Assembly (NCBI RefSeq): GCF_033126985.1
Contig: NZ_AP024714.1
Location: forward strand, 1,690,990 to 1,754,989
Length of the DNA: 64,000 nt
Source of the DNA: Methylomarinovum caldicuralii
GTDB lineage: Bacteria > Pseudomonadota > Gammaproteobacteria > Methylococcales > Methylothermaceae
Reading direction: 5' to 3'
Positions 1-9,334 of this stretch are shown one piece after another. Below the pieces are notes generated by a model, which worked only from the letters and a program-made list of their open reading frames with translations, made no database searches and had not been told where the DNA came from. The position numbers were made by a program, and so were the translations under genes. How positions within the stretch are numbered: the first letter of the stretch is position 1; each line of letters opens with the position of its first letter.

Positions 1-1617
1 ACCGGCGCCATCGAGGTGGTTGCGCGGGAGACCGTGGAACCCTCCCCCCTGGCGGCGGAAATGGTGGGGGCGCGGGTGTACGCCTTCCTCGACGGCGCCC
101 CGCTGGAGGAACGCCGGGTGCGGGCCGTCTCCCAGCGGCGCTGGCTCGACCCGGCCGAGGCCGGCGATCTGGCCCGCCTCGATCCCAAGGCCATCGAACG
201 GGTCCGCGCCGAGGCCCGGCCCCAGCCCCGCGACGCCGAGGAGCTGCTCGACGCCCTCCTGGCCTGCGGCTACCTGCTGGATACGGAGATCGAGCCCGGC
301 TGGCACCCCTGGCTGACGGAACTCCAAGCCGCCGGGCGCGCCTGCCGCCTGGGACCGCGCTGGATCGCCGCCGAGCACTGGCCCCGCTGGCGGTCGATCT
401 CTGCGGAACCCCCCCGGCCGCTTCCGGCACTGCCGCCGGAGCTGGCGGCCGAAACCTGGGAAGCGGAGGAAGCCCTGACCGCCATCGTCCGCGCCCGCCT
501 CGGCATCAGCGGTCCGGTCACCGCCGCCGAACTGGCCGCCGCAACCGGCGTCGGGGCGGCCGCCGTGGAACAGGCCCTGCTGCGGCTGGAACAGGAAGGC
601 AGCGTGCTTCAGGGCGACTACGGCTGGTGCGAGCGGGGGCTGCTGGCCCGCATCCACCGCCTCACCCTGCAGAAGCTGCGGGCCGAGATCGAGCCGGTGT
701 CGTCCGCCCGCTTCCTGGCCTTTTTTCTGCAGCGCTGGCAGCACCTTCATCCCGACACCCGGCTGCGCGGCCCCGACGCCCTCAAGGCCGTCCTGGAACA
801 GCTGGAAGGCTTCGAGGCGCCGGCACCGGTATGGGAACGGGCGCTCCTGCCGGCCCGCCTGCCGGACTACGACCCGGCCTGGCTCGACCGCCTGTGCCAG
901 TCGGGCCGTTTCGTCTGGGCCCGTCTGACCCCGAGCGGCAGACGCACCCCGGTGCGCAGGCTGCCCGTCGCCTTCCTGCCGCGCCGCCGCCTGCCCCTGT
1001 GGCTCGACCCCGACCGCCCCGCCTCCCAGTCGCCATCCGCCCTGCGGGTGCTGGAAACCCTGGCCCGGGAGGGCGCCCTGTTCTTCGACGAACTCCAGGA
1101 ACTGACCCGGCTGCTGCCGAGCCAGCTGGAGGACGCCCTGGCGGAACTGGCCGCCCAGGGGCAGGTCAGCTGCGACAGCTTCGAGGGTCTGCGGGCGCTG
1201 CTGCTGCCGGAGTCCAAAAAACGCCGTTATCGCCGCCTGCTTTCCGGCCTGGAAAACGCCGGCCGCTGGCAGCGATTGCGGCCGGCCGGGACGGATGCCG
1301 ACGCGGTGGAGCACCGCGCCCGGGTTCTGCTGCGCCGTTACGGCATCGTCTTCCGTGCCCTGGCCGCCAGGGAGGCCGCCATGCCGCCGTGGCTGGAGCT
1401 GGTCCGGGTCTACCGCCGTCTGGAGGCGCAGGGGGAAATCCGCGGCGGCCGTTTCGTCGCCGGCCAGTTCGGGGAACAGTTCGCCCTGCCGGAGGCGGTG
1501 ACGCTGCTGCGCCGGACAGCGACAGACGAACCGCCCGCCGCGCCCGGCAGCGGCGATCCCCTCGCTCTGGTCACCGGCATCCTGCCCGGGCTGGACCGCA
1601 CCGGCGAGCCGGCCTAG
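1..1617 (+). CDS. lhr: Lhr-type DEAD/DEAH helicase, C-terminal part (5' truncated by window)
   Basis: The frame is open from base 1, so this is the C-terminal 538 residues of a larger protein. The segment EPSPLAAEMVGARVYAFLDG followed by APLEERR is the hallmark of the Lhr family DEAD/H-associated region, which lies just after the two RecA domains. The remainder, with repeated helix-rich blocks, matches the long C-terminal extension of bacterial Lhr helicases, which are ATP-dependent 3'-5' nucleic acid translocases linked to DNA repair. The helicase motifs themselves lie outside the window. The GTG at 16 is an internal codon, not a start. It converges with the permease gene by a 4-bp overlap. 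The family is clear; the exact role in this host is inferred. Confidence 0.85.
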   Translation, partial: TGAIEVVARETVEPSPLAAEMVGARVYAFLDGAPLEERRVRAVSQRRWLDPAEAGDLARLDPKAIERVRAEARPQPRDAEELLDALLACGYLLDTEIEPGWHPWLTELQAAGRACRLGPRWIAAEHWPRWRSISAEPPRPLPALPPELAAETWEAEEALTAIVRARLGISGPVTAAELAAATGVGAAAVEQALLRLEQEGSVLQGDYGWCERGLLARIHRLTLQKLRAEIEPVSSARFLAFFLQRWQHLHPDTRLRGPDALKAVLEQLEGFEAPAPVWERALLPARLPDYDPAWLDRLCQSGRFVWARLTPSGRRTPVRRLPVAFLPRRRLPLWLDPDRPASQSPSALRVLETLAREGALFFDELQELTRLLPSQLEDALAELAAQGQVSCDSFEGLRALLLPESKKRRYRRLLSGLENAGRWQRLRPAGTDADAVEHRARVLLRRYGIVFRALAAREAAMPPWLELVRVYRRLEAQGEIRGGRFVAGQFGEQFALPEAVTLLRRTATDEPPAAPGSGDPLALVTGILPGLDRTGEPA

Positions 1618-2588
1618 CCGCCCGCCCCCTCGAACAGCAGCGGGATCAGCCCCGAAGTCAGCGCCACGACCACGGCGATACCGACCAGGTTCAGCAGCAG
1701 GCCGGTCTTCACCATGTCGCCGATGGCCAGCCGCCCGCTGGCGAAGACGATGGCGTTGGGGGGCGTGGCCACCGGAAACATGAAGGCGCAGGAGGCCGAC
1801 AGGGCCGCCGGCAGCATCAGCCACACCGGATCCAGGTGCAGCACGGGGGCGAGGGAGGCCAGCAGCGGCAGCACCAGCTGGGTGGTGGCGGTGTTGGAGG
1901 TCAGTTCGGTGAGGAAGGTCATGCCGGCGGCCACCAGGGTCACCGCCCCGAGGCGGCCGATCCCGGCGACATCCCCCAGACGCGCCGCCAGCCAGGCCGA
2001 CAGGCCGCTGTCGACGAAACCGGACGCCAGGGCGAAGCCGCCGCCGAACAGGATCACCACCCCCCAGGGCAGACGGGCGAAGACAGCGGCATCGAGCAGC
2101 GTGGTGCGGCCGCCGTCCTCCCGGCGGGCCGGCAGCAGAAACAGCAGCACCGCCAAAGCGATGGGCAGCATCACCAGGGTCGAGGCGGTGTTGGAGATCC
2201 ACATGGACAGGAAGGCGGTGGCGCAGACGAAGCCGGCCAGCACCGCCGCCGGCCTGCCGCCGAACACCCCCAGCACGCCCAGGGCGATGCGGCGGTGCAG
2301 CTGCCAGCGCTCCAGCGCCTGGGCGATGAGAAAGCCGCCCAGAAGCAGGAACACGGTGGCGTTCATGTATTTGGCCGCCACCGCCTTGGTGGGGGCGATT
2401 CCCAGCAGCGGAAACAGCACCAGCGGCAGCAGCGCGGTGACCGCCAGGGGGATGGCCTCGGTGAGCCACAGGCAGGCCATCAGCCCGGCCACCGCCGCCA
2501 TCGCCCCGGTTTCGGGACGGTCCAGATCCACCCCCCACCACAGGGTGAAGAAAACCGCGGCGGACAGCAGCAGCCGGTAAGGCTTCAC
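1614..2588 (-). CDS. SLC13/DASS-family permease, internally shortened
   Basis: The protein has 324 residues, many hydrophobic segments, two SNT motifs (SNTAST, SNTATT) and one TPPN motif ([13 protein letters not shown]), the signature of divalent anion:sodium symporters (dicarboxylate, citrate or sulfate). Family members usually have about 450-500 residues with an SNT plus a TPN-type motif in each half. Here the first SNT block ([19 protein letters not shown]) is followed after about 30 residues by the start of the second half ([18 protein letters not shown]), so the stretch that would carry the first TPN motif is missing. The start overlaps the hemE stop (ATGA), so it is probably the last gene of the aroK-hemE run. 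Because the core is incomplete, activity is doubtful. Confidence 0.75.
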   Translation of the reverse strand: MKPYRLLLSAAVFFTLWWGVDLDRPETGAMAAVAGLMACLWLTEAIPLAVTALLPLVLFPLLGIAPTKAVAAKYMNATVFLLLGGFLIAQALERWQLHRRIALGVLGVFGGRPAAVLAGFVCATAFLSMWISNTASTLVMLPIALAVLLFLLPARREDGGRTTLLDAAVFARLPWGVVILFGGGFALASGFVDSGLSAWLAARLGDVAGIGRLGAVTLVAAGMTFLTELTSNTATTQLVLPLLASLAPVLHLDPVWLMLPAALSASCAFMFPVATPPNAIVFASGRLAIGDMVKTGLLLNLVGIAVVVALTSGLIPLLFEGAGG

Positions 2589-3643
2589 CGGTGCCAGGCG
2601 GGACTCAGTTCGTGGACCGCCTCGACCATCGCGGTGACATGGTCCGGGTTCACGTCCGGCAGAATGCCGTGCCCCAGATTGAAGACGTGGCCGCTGCCCG
2701 GCCCGTAATTTTCGAGGATGCGGCCGACCCGCTCCCGGATGGCGGCTGGCGAGGCGTACAGGGTGACGGGATCGAGGTTGCCCTGCAGGGCGACCCGGTC
2801 ACCGACCCGGCGGCGGGCCTGGCCGATGTCGCAGGTCCAGTCCAGCCCCAGGGCGTCGAAGCCGGTTTCGGCCTGCAGCTCCAGCCACTGTCCGCCGCCC
2901 TTGGTGAAGAGAATCGCCGGAATGCGGCTTTCCCCCGCGCCCAGCTGCAGGCGCTCACGCACCTTGCGGGCCGCCGCCAGGGAGAAGTCGCGGTAGTCCT
3001 CGGTAGGCAGCACCCCACCCCAGGTGTCGAACAGCATCACCGCCTGGACGCCGGCGGCGATCTGGGCATTGAGATAGTCGGCCACCGCCTCCGCGAGCTT
3101 GTCCAGCAGCCGGGTCATGAGATCGGGACGGTCGTAGAGCAGGGTCTTGACCTGCCTGAAGTCGCGGCTTCCCCGCCCCTCCACCATGTAGGTGGCCAGG
3201 GTCCAGGGACTGCCGGAAAAGCCGATCAGCGGCGCCCTGCCGTTCAGTTCCCGGCGGATCAGGCGCACCGCCTCCATGACGTACCTCAGGTCGGTTTCCG
3301 GATCGATGCGGGGCAGGCGCTCGATGTCGGCCTCGCTGCGAACGGGATGGGCGAAGCGCGGCCCCTCCCCCTCGGCGAAGGACAGCCCCAGCCCCATGGC
3401 GTCGGGAATGGTGAGGATGTCGGAAAACAGGATCGCCGCATCGAGACGGAAACGGCGCAGCGGCTGCAGGGTAACCTCGCAGGCCAGTTCCGGATTGGTG
3501 CACAGATTCATGAAACTGCCGGCCCGCTCGCGCACTTTGCGGTATTCCGGCAGATAGCGGCCGGCCTGGCGCATGAACCAGACCGGGGTGCGGGGCACGG
3601 GACGACGCAGCAGGGCGTCGATGAAGATGAAGGATTCAGGCAT
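2585..3643 (-). CDS. hemE: Uroporphyrinogen decarboxylase
   Basis: The 352-residue protein starts with the substrate-binding signature [18 protein letters not shown] at residues 18-35, diagnostic of UROD, and has the second family block [20 protein letters not shown] around residue 141. The length is typical. The enzyme removes four acetate carboxyl groups from uroporphyrinogen III to give coproporphyrinogen III in cytosolic heme synthesis. It lies 26 bp after damX on the same strand, a gene order seen in many gammaproteobacteria, and its TGA overlaps the permease start. Identification is secure. Confidence 0.97.
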   Translation of the reverse strand: MPESFIFIDALLRRPVPRTPVWFMRQAGRYLPEYRKVRERAGSFMNLCTNPELACEVTLQPLRRFRLDAAILFSDILTIPDAMGLGLSFAEGEGPRFAHPVRSEADIERLPRIDPETDLRYVMEAVRLIRRELNGRAPLIGFSGSPWTLATYMVEGRGSRDFRQVKTLLYDRPDLMTRLLDKLAEAVADYLNAQIAAGVQAVMLFDTWGGVLPTEDYRDFSLAAARKVRERLQLGAGESRIPAILFTKGGGQWLELQAETGFDALGLDWTCDIGQARRRVGDRVALQGNLDPVTLYASPAAIRERVGRILENYGPGSGHVFNLGHGILPDVNPDHVTAMVEAVHELSPAWHR

Positions 3644-3669
3644 GGACAGTCCTTGATGCTGGGTTTAAT

Positions 3670-5040
3670 TTAAGGAGATTGGAGAGCGCGGATTTCCTTC
3701 TGCACCGAACGCAGGCGCCGCAGCCAGGGCTTCCTGAGACCCGGCGGCAGTTTCGTCTGGGCCTGACGGGCGGCTTCCAGAGTCGGGAACACGCCGTAGA
3801 GCAGCGGATACCAGGCACGCCCCCGGCGCTGTTTGCGGTAATATGCCAGCGGCTGCAAGGCTGAATGTTCGCGCACGAAGCCGGCAAGCTCCTCCAGTTT
3901 GTCGAAGGCGGCGATCTGCAAGGTGAAATATTGCCCGGGCTGCTGCAGCAGCCAGTCGCTCGTGTGGACGCCGAGGCTGACGAGGATTTCCGCCGGTGTC
4001 AGCGGCTGCGCCTCGGCCGCGGCGGTCTCCGCCACCGGTTCCGCTGCGGGCGCTGCATCCAGCGCGGGGCTTTCGGCCACCGGTTCTGTCACCGCCTCCT
4101 CCGGAGAAGGCGGCGGCGCCGGGGGCTGCGGTGCAAGTTCGGAAACCTGCGGTTCGGTTGCGCCGGCGACAAGCTGGGGTTCTGCAGCCACCGGCGGCGG
4201 TTTTGCAACGGGTTCGACCGCCACGGCGGCCGACGCATCCGCCTGCGTCTTTGCCCCGCCTGAACGCTGCTGCCAGTAGGTCAGGGCGGCGGCCACGGCG
4301 ATGAGCAGCGCCAGGGCGATGTAAACCGGCTTGGCCAGTGCCTGATGCCAGCGCAACGGCGGCTTGCCGATATGCGCCTGGGTTTGCTCGCGGATGCGGG
4401 CGGGAATGCCGTGACTGCGGTGGTAGATCTCCCGGACCAGGGCCTCGTCCACCGTCCCCTGCCCGGCACGGGCTCCCAGGGCCAGGACGTAGTCCCGCGT
4501 CCGGGGCAGGTCCAGCGGCGGCAGTTCGATCACCTGCCCTTCCTCGATGGCCCAGGCGTCGGTGACGGTCTTGACGTGCAGATCGTCCGGCCGCAGGGTG
4601 ACGACGACCCGCAAGGCTGGATGGTGTACCGCCAGCCGGCAGACGGCGTCGAGCACGCCGGGCAACAGATCGCCGCCATCGTCGATGGCGAGGATGACCA
4701 GCTCCCCGCCGGCCTCGCGCTGCGCCAGGGCCCGGTCCAGTTCACCGGCATTCGCCAGCCCCAGGCACTCGGCCAGCTGCCGCTGCACTCCTTCGAAACT
4801 CAGATCCTCCCCGCCTTGCAGGCGGCAGATCCGCCATCCATCCTGCGTGGCCTGCTGCAACAACCGCAAAAAAGTGGATTTGCCGATCCCTTCGGGCCCG
4901 GACACCAGCAGCGGGCGCGGCAGATTGGCCAGCAGGTGCAGCAGCAGATCGAACTTCTGCTGCCGTTCGGAAGACAGGAAATCGAACCCTGTCCGGGAGC
5001 GCTCGGGAGCCGTTTCAAGCACCGCTTCTGCCGTACTCAT
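3670..5040 (-). CDS. damX: DamX-like AAA ATPase with transmembrane segment and SPOR domain
   Basis: The 456 residues show an N-terminal P-loop domain (GPEGIGKST at 48-56, Walker B-like [11 protein letters not shown] at 114-124), one transmembrane helix at about 237-256, a Pro/Ala/Glu-rich linker, and a C-terminal SPOR domain from about 370 ([14 protein letters not shown] onward). SPOR domains bind denuded septal peptidoglycan. E. coli DamX is a cell-division SPOR protein encoded directly downstream of aroB, as here; the fused ATPase head is the longer form found in many other gammaproteobacteria. The linker would cross the periplasm. The 5' end overlaps aroB by 26 bp, so the two are co-transcribed. 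The N-terminal ATPase role is unknown. Confidence 0.88.
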   Translation of the reverse strand: MSTAEAVLETAPERSRTGFDFLSSERQQKFDLLLHLLANLPRPLLVSGPEGIGKSTFLRLLQQATQDGWRICRLQGGEDLSFEGVQRQLAECLGLANAGELDRALAQREAGGELVILAIDDGGDLLPGVLDAVCRLAVHHPALRVVVTLRPDDLHVKTVTDAWAIEEGQVIELPPLDLPRTRDYVLALGARAGQGTVDEALVREIYHRSHGIPARIREQTQAHIGKPPLRWHQALAKPVYIALALLIAVAAALTYWQQRSGGAKTQADASAAVAVEPVAKPPPVAAEPQLVAGATEPQVSELAPQPPAPPPSPEEAVTEPVAESPALDAAPAAEPVAETAAAEAQPLTPAEILVSLGVHTSDWLLQQPGQYFTLQIAAFDKLEELAGFVREHSALQPLAYYRKQRRGRAWYPLLYGVFPTLEAARQAQTKLPPGLRKPWLRRLRSVQKEIRALQSP

Positions 5041-6103
5041 GCAAAGTCGCTTCCAGTGATTCCCGGGGGACCGGACGGGGAAGGGTGGCGCGACCGATTT
5101 CCTCCAGCAGAATCAGACGGATTTGGCCGTCGCGGTTCTTCTTGTCCACCGCCATGTGGCGCAGAAACGCCTCTGCGTCCATCGCCGCGGGCGGTACGGT
5201 GGGAAGCCCCGCCCGCGCCAGCAGGGACTCGATCCGCTGCACGTCGCGGCGGGACAGCAGGCCGAGGCGGGCGGACAGATCCGCCGCCTGGCACATGCCG
5301 ATGGCGACCGCCTCCCCGTGCAGGTAACGCCCGTACCCCATCCCCGCCTCGATGGCATGGCCGAAGGTATGACCGAAATTGAGAATGGCCCTGAGACCCC
5401 CTTCACGCTCATCGGCCGCCACCACTTCCGCCTTGTTGCGGCAGGAACGCTCGACCGCATAGGCCAGGGCATCGGGATCGCGTTGCCGCAGCGCCTCGAT
5501 GTGCGCCTCCAGCCAGGCGAAGAACGGGGCGTCACGGATCAGACCGTATTTGATCACTTCGGCGATCCCGGCCTGAAGTTCCCGCTCGGGCAGGGTGTCG
5601 AGGGTGGCGATGTCGGCGATGACCGCCCGGGGCTGGTGAAAGGCCCCGATCATGTTCTTTCCCAGCGGGTGGTTGACACCGGTCTTGCCGCCGACGGAGG
5701 AATCCACCTGGGCCAGCAGGGTGGTCGGCACCTGGATGAAGTCGATTCCGCGCTGATAACAGGCGGCGGCGAAACCGACGATGTCGCCGATCACCCCGCC
5801 CCCCAGGGCGACCAGGGTGGCGTTGCGGCTGTAGCGACGCTCCAGCAGGGCATCGAAGATGCGGTTGACGGTTTCCAGGGTCTTGCAGCGTTCCCCGTCG
5901 GGCAGCACCAGGGCGGCTTCGTCCGGCAACCCGAGCGTGGCGAGCAACCGCTCCAGATACAGGGGACCGACGACGTCGTTGGTCACCACCATGACCTGCT
6001 CGCCGCCGATATGCGGGGTGAACAGATCCCACTGGGAAAGCAGGCCGGTGCCGATGTGTATGGGATAGCCGCGTTCCCCCAGATCGATGGTCAGCGTTTT
6101 CAT
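5015..6103 (-). CDS. aroB: 3-dehydroquinate synthase
   Basis: The 362-residue protein converts DAHP to 3-dehydroquinate in the shikimate pathway using NAD and a divalent metal. Family blocks are obvious: [20 protein letters not shown] (nucleotide binding), [18 protein letters not shown] (substrate and metal site) and [13 protein letters not shown] with the metal-binding histidines. I chose the ATG at 6103 because the preceding residues of the longer frame lie inside aroK and the ATG overlaps the aroK stop codon as ATGA. It is flanked by aroK and damX in the usual gammaproteobacterial order. Confidence 0.97.
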   Translation of the reverse strand: MKTLTIDLGERGYPIHIGTGLLSQWDLFTPHIGGEQVMVVTNDVVGPLYLERLLATLGLPDEAALVLPDGERCKTLETVNRIFDALLERRYSRNATLVALGGGVIGDIVGFAAACYQRGIDFIQVPTTLLAQVDSSVGGKTGVNHPLGKNMIGAFHQPRAVIADIATLDTLPERELQAGIAEVIKYGLIRDAPFFAWLEAHIEALRQRDPDALAYAVERSCRNKAEVVAADEREGGLRAILNFGHTFGHAIEAGMGYGRYLHGEAVAIGMCQAADLSARLGLLSRRDVQRIESLLARAGLPTVPPAAMDAEAFLRHMAVDKKNRDGQIRLILLEEIGRATLPRPVPRESLEATLHEYGRSGA

Positions 6104-6621
6104 GAATTCCTGTAAGCCTGGATGATTTTCTTGACCGCCTGACGGCTGGCGCATTCGCCGGTGTTGATGGTGTAATCGGCGATGGATTCGTACAGCGGCG
6201 CCCGCACCGCCAGCAGCTCCGTCAGGCGTTTTTTCGGATCCGCGGTCTGCAGCAGCGGCCGGTGGGTGTCACGGGCGGTGCGTTCCACCTGCTTTGCCAC
6301 CGGGCAATACAAGTAAACGACGAAACCGTGATCCCGCAACAGCCGCCGGTTTTCCTCGCGCAGGATAATCCCCCCGCCGGTGGCCAGCACGATGTCTTCC
6401 AACGCCACCAAATCGTGCAGCACCTCCGCTTCCCGGCGCCTGAAGCCTTCCTCGCCTTCGTATTCGAAAATGGTCGGAATGTCCACGCCGGTGCGGGTTT
6501 CGATCTCCCGGTCGCTGTCATAAAACTGTTTTTCCAGCTCCCGCGCCAGCAAACGGCCGACGGTGGTCTTGCCGGCCCCCATCGGACCGACCAGATAAAT
6601 GTTGCTGAACTGGCTGTTCAT
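6100..6621 (-). CDS. aroK: Shikimate kinase
   Basis: The 173-residue protein has the Walker A motif GPMGAGKTT at 12-20, the shikimate-binding [11 protein letters not shown] segment with D36 and the conserved arginines, and [13 protein letters not shown] as the second substrate loop. It phosphorylates shikimate to shikimate 3-phosphate using ATP. It is the first gene of the aroK-aroB-damX-hemE run. A terminator-like hairpin with a T-rich tail ends only about 7 bases before its start codon, which is unusual and may mean read-through or attenuation controls the operon. Confidence 0.96.
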   Translation of the reverse strand: MNSQFSNIYLVGPMGAGKTTVGRLLARELEKQFYDSDREIETRTGVDIPTIFEYEGEEGFRRREAEVLHDLVALEDIVLATGGGIILREENRRLLRDHGFVVYLYCPVAKQVERTARDTHRPLLQTADPKKRLTELLAVRAPLYESIADYTINTGECASRQAVKKIIQAYRNS

Positions 6622-6627
6622 GGACCC

Positions 6628-6660
6628 AACAAAAACAACGAGGCCGGGCAGATCCCGGCC
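6628..6660 (-). terminator. Rho-independent terminator or attenuator upstream of aroK
   Basis: Read on the minus strand there is a GC-rich stem (GGCCGGG/CCCGGCC, bases 6642-6660) followed by a T-rich run (6628-6638). It would end transcription of the gene at 6705-7154. Its position directly before the aroK start leaves no room for a promoter between the two. Confidence 0.6.
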
Positions 6661-6704
6661 GTTAAACCCTAACCCCCATCGGGGGACAGGTCAATGCCCG
6701 GCGC

Positions 6705-7154
6705 TTACGGCTGTTTCACGTCGTTCAGCGCCAGCCCCGTCAGCTTCCAGTTATCCTGGTCCGCCAGGTCGCCGCCGGTGTGCTTGATCTCGCATACGTA
6801 GTTCTTGCGCACCATCGCCTCACCCGGCTCGGTCACATCCACGCTGGATTTGACCAGGAAACGGCCGAAGCCGATGTCCCAGGAATGGTAATCCTTGTTT
6901 TCGAAGGTCAAATCGGCCTTGTCGTCGAAGCGCTCGCGGACGTAGCGGTTGCACTGCAACAGCGCCATGGCGGTACGGTTGTCGTGCACTTCGGTCACCT
7001 GCCCCGATTTGGAGGGATCGCCGGTGAAAAAGTCCGCCTCGAGCGTCTTGAAGACGAACGGCACGATGGCCTTGTTCAGGATGACGTAAAGGGCGACGAT
7101 ATAGATCGCCAGCAACAACATCGAGTATTTGTTGCGCACCAGTTTCTCGAACAT
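6705..7154 (-). CDS. Membrane-anchored periplasmic protein of unknown function
   Basis: The 149 residues begin with a short cytoplasmic tail and one hydrophobic segment (about 12-34, MLLLAIYIVALYVILNKAI). The rest is a soluble, mixed-charge domain, presumably periplasmic. Two cysteines (in LLQCNRY and YVCEIKHTGG) could form a disulfide in the oxidising periplasm. I do not recognise the family. It stands alone between aroK and a divergently transcribed membrane protein and is followed by a clear terminator, so it is probably monocistronic. Confidence 0.6.
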   Translation of the reverse strand: MFEKLVRNKYSMLLLAIYIVALYVILNKAIVPFVFKTLEADFFTGDPSKSGQVTEVHDNRTAMALLQCNRYVRERFDDKADLTFENKDYHSWDIGFGRFLVKSSVDVTEPGEAMVRKNYVCEIKHTGGDLADQDNWKLTGLALNDVKQP

Positions 7155-7333
7155 GATTCCTCACTCCAGTCTTCGACCTTATCTTTATTTCGACGCCGGC
7201 CGTGGCGGCAAGTTTCTCTCCCCTTGGGAAGAGGGAAGGATACCGCCTCGCCGTTGCCTTGGCCAGCAGGGCTTGAGCCCGGCCCGATTCCGGTGTAGTT
7301 TACTTTGGATCCGAGCAACGCGCGGGAGAACCG

Positions 7334-8107
7334 ATGTTTCTTCAGGCCGCCAGAAACAGCATCCACGACCTCATCATCACCGCCATCACTTTCGCCGGCA
7401 TTGCCGGCTGTCTCTATCTGGATTCGTTTCACGACCTCGAGCTGCAGAACGCCCTAGGAAAATGCGCCTGGGTCGTCCTCATCGGCCTGCTGCTGTGGGA
7501 AAGCAATCTGGTGCGGCTGCAGGTGCTGATCGCGGTCGCCTTCGCCACCGCCGGCGAACACTTCGCCTCCGGCATGATGCACGGCTACATTTACTACTTC
7601 CACAACATCCCCGCATACATTCCCCCGGGGCACGGCATGGTCTATCTGACCGCCGTGGCCATGGCCCGCTCCCCGCTGTTCCAGCTGTGGCAGAAACCGG
7701 TCACCTGGGGAGTGCTGCTGGTCATGGGGTTGTGGTCGTTGTGGGGGGTGACCTTCGCCGAACGGGGCGACTGGGTCGGCATGCTGCTGTTTCTGGTCTA
7801 TGTTCCCTGTGTGCTGTGGGGCCGGGCGCCGCTGGTCTACCTGGCGGCTTTCTTCGTCACCACCCATCTGGAGCTGATCGGCACCGCCCTGAAAACCTGG
7901 ACCTGGGTGCCCATCGATCCGGTGCTGTCGCTGCCCCAGGGAAACCCGCCCAGCGGCGTCGCCGCCTGGTACTGTCTGGTGGATGCGGTGGCCCTGTTCG
8001 GCGCCGGCTGGCTGCTTCTGCAATGGCAGCGCCTGCAGACCCTGCCGGCCGCCCTCAGACAATGGCTCTCGGCCCCGGAATGGGTGCACGTGGCAGCGGA
8101 AGACTGA
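7334..8107 (+). CDS. Polytopic membrane protein of unknown function
   Basis: The 257 residues contain roughly seven hydrophobic segments, starting with ITAITFAGIAGCLYL and LGKCAWVVLIGLLLW. Conserved-looking polar residues sit near segment ends (GEHFASGMMHGYIYYFHN, TTHLELIGTALKTW), and the His-rich loops could bind a ligand or metal. I do not recognise the family. The ATG has a good Shine-Dalgarno sequence (GGGAG) and is followed by a strong terminator, so the gene forms its own unit. The 179 bp before it hold the divergent promoters for this gene and the 6705-7154 gene; nothing else is visible there. Confidence 0.65.
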   Translation: MFLQAARNSIHDLIITAITFAGIAGCLYLDSFHDLELQNALGKCAWVVLIGLLLWESNLVRLQVLIAVAFATAGEHFASGMMHGYIYYFHNIPAYIPPGHGMVYLTAVAMARSPLFQLWQKPVTWGVLLVMGLWSLWGVTFAERGDWVGMLLFLVYVPCVLWGRAPLVYLAAFFVTTHLELIGTALKTWTWVPIDPVLSLPQGNPPSGVAAWYCLVDAVALFGAGWLLLQWQRLQTLPAALRQWLSAPEWVHVAAED

Positions 8108-8108
8108 C

Positions 8109-8133
8109 AAAGGGGGCGATGCCCCCTTTTCTT
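8109..8133 (+). terminator. Rho-independent terminator
   Basis: The stem AAAGGGGGC/GCCCCCTTT with a 3-base GAT loop is followed by T-rich sequence, two bases after the stop codon of the preceding membrane protein gene. Confidence 0.85.
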
Positions 8134-8137
8134 TTGC

Positions 8138-8173
8138 TTGTGTTTCGAGACGACCGGTCGTATTATTTTCCCC
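8138..8173 (+). promoter_or_regulatory. TetR-gene promoter with embedded palindromic operator
   Basis: TTGTGT (8138-8143) and TATTAT (8161-8166) are spaced by 17 bases. The spacer ends in a perfect 12-bp palindrome ACGACCGGTCGT (8150-8161) that touches the -10 box, the layout of an autorepressed TetR operator. The predicted start of transcription falls within a few bases of the ATG at 8174 and no Shine-Dalgarno is present, so the mRNA may be leaderless. Confidence 0.7.
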
Positions 8174-8818
8174 ATGAAGGCGACAACGCACAAAGAGGCC
8201 AAAAAACGCCAACTGCTCGACGAAGGCCTGCGGCTGCTGCTGGCCCGGGGCTATCACGGCACCGGCCTGCAGGAGATCCTCTCCCGGGCCGGGATTCCCA
8301 AAGGCTCCTTCTACAACTATTTTCCCAGCAAGGAGGCCTTCAGCGCGGCGGTGATCGAACATTACATCGAGCCTTTCATCCAGCAACTGGATCACCACCT
8401 CGGCCAGAACGCGGCCACGCCGCTCCAGGCGCTGCAAGACTACTTCCGCGCCCTGATCGAAGAACTCCAGGGCAACGATTTCAAAGGCGGTTGCCTGCTG
8501 GGCAATCTGATGGGGGAGGTGGGAGACACCAGTGAGCTGTGCCGCCAGGCGCTGCGGCGCGCCCTCCACCGTTACCGCGACAAGATCGCCGCGATGCTGG
8601 CCCAGGCCCAGGCGGCCGGCTTCGTCCGCCGGGACCGGACGGCGGAGGAACTGGCCGACTGCATCGTCGACAACTGGCAGGGGGCGTTGCTGCGGATGAA
8701 GGTCGAACGCAGCAACGCCCCCCTGGAACGCTTCATGAATCAGATTTTCCGGGAACTGTTGCCCGGAGAGGCGGCCGGTCCGAGGACCGGCCTTCACCCT
8801 GCGTCAAGTGAAACCTGA
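8174..8818 (+). CDS. TetR/AcrR-family transcriptional repressor
   Basis: The 214-residue protein has the TetR N-terminal helix-turn-helix (GLQEILSRAGIPKGSFYNYF at about 34-53), including the family-typical KGSFYNYF recognition helix, and an all-helical ligand domain. It most likely binds the palindrome over its own promoter and represses the operon with the DUF4242 and ferredoxin genes that follow after 13 and 3 bp. The start at 8174 was chosen because the longer frame begins upstream of the promoter. The inducer is unknown; related regulators often sense reactive electrophiles or quinones. Confidence 0.92.
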   Translation: MKATTHKEAKKRQLLDEGLRLLLARGYHGTGLQEILSRAGIPKGSFYNYFPSKEAFSAAVIEHYIEPFIQQLDHHLGQNAATPLQALQDYFRALIEELQGNDFKGGCLLGNLMGEVGDTSELCRQALRRALHRYRDKIAAMLAQAQAAGFVRRDRTAEELADCIVDNWQGALLRMKVERSNAPLERFMNQIFRELLPGEAAGPRTGLHPASSET

Positions 8819-8831
8819 AAGGAGAAGCACC

Positions 8832-9107
8832 ATGCCCAAGTACGTCATCGAACGGGAGATCCCCGGCGCCGGCAACCTGTCGCCGGAGGAGCTGACCGCC
8901 ATCTCGCAGAAGTCCTGCGGCATCCTGCGGGAAATGGGACCCCAGATCCAATGGGTGGAAAGCTATGTCACCCAGGACAAGATCTATTGCGTCTATATCG
9001 CTCCCAATGAAGAAGCCGTGCGCGAGCACGCGGCCAAGGGCGGCTTTCCCGCCGACCGCATCAGCGAGGTGAAGACGAAGATCGACCCCACCACGGCGGA
9101 GGGCTGA
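8832..9107 (+). CDS. DUF4242 (nickel-binding-like) protein
   Basis: The 91-residue protein starts with MPKYVIEREIPGAGNLSPEE, the usual opening of DUF4242 proteins, which are small ferredoxin-like-fold proteins; one structurally known relative (SCO4226) binds nickel. The start has a strong AGGAG 11 bases upstream. It sits between the TetR regulator and the small ferredoxin with very short gaps, so the three form one operon. Its biochemical role is unknown. Confidence 0.8.
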   Translation: MPKYVIEREIPGAGNLSPEELTAISQKSCGILREMGPQIQWVESYVTQDKIYCVYIAPNEEAVREHAAKGGFPADRISEVKTKIDPTTAEG

Positions 9108-9110
9108 GCC

Positions 9111-9293
9111 ATGAAGATCCACTGGGACGAGGAACGCTGCTGCCACGCCGGCATCTGCGTGAAGGAACTGCCACAGGTGTTCAAGGTCGAGGACGGCCAG
9201 TTCAAGATCGACGCCGAGGCCGCCGCGGAGGCGGAAATCCGCCGGGTGGTCAGCCTGTGCCCCTCCGGCGCACTTGCCATCGAAGAAAAATAA
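9111..9293 (+). CDS. YjdI-like single-cluster ferredoxin
   Basis: The 60-residue protein has cysteines in RCCHAGICVKELPQVF and a final VSLCPSGAL, the pattern of the divergent 4Fe-4S mono-cluster family (Fer4_19, E. coli YjdI type), with acidic sequence between. It would be a cytosolic electron carrier or sensor-associated protein. It is 3 bp after the DUF4242 gene and shares its TetR-controlled promoter. It is followed by a GGGCGGG/CCCGCCC hairpin (9300-9318) without a T-tract, which may mark the transcript end or separate it from the next gene. Confidence 0.85.
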   Translation: MKIHWDEERCCHAGICVKELPQVFKVEDGQFKIDAEAAAEAEIRRVVSLCPSGALAIEEK

Positions 9294-9334
9294 CTATCGG
9301 GCGGGCACTGCCCGCCCTCTCGAAGAGGTATGCC

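Noticed and set aside
627-2708. 693-residue frame on the plus strand
   Set aside because: It overlaps lhr and the permease in other frames and has Gly/Arg/Pro-rich, non-conserved composition typical of shadow frames in GC-rich DNA.
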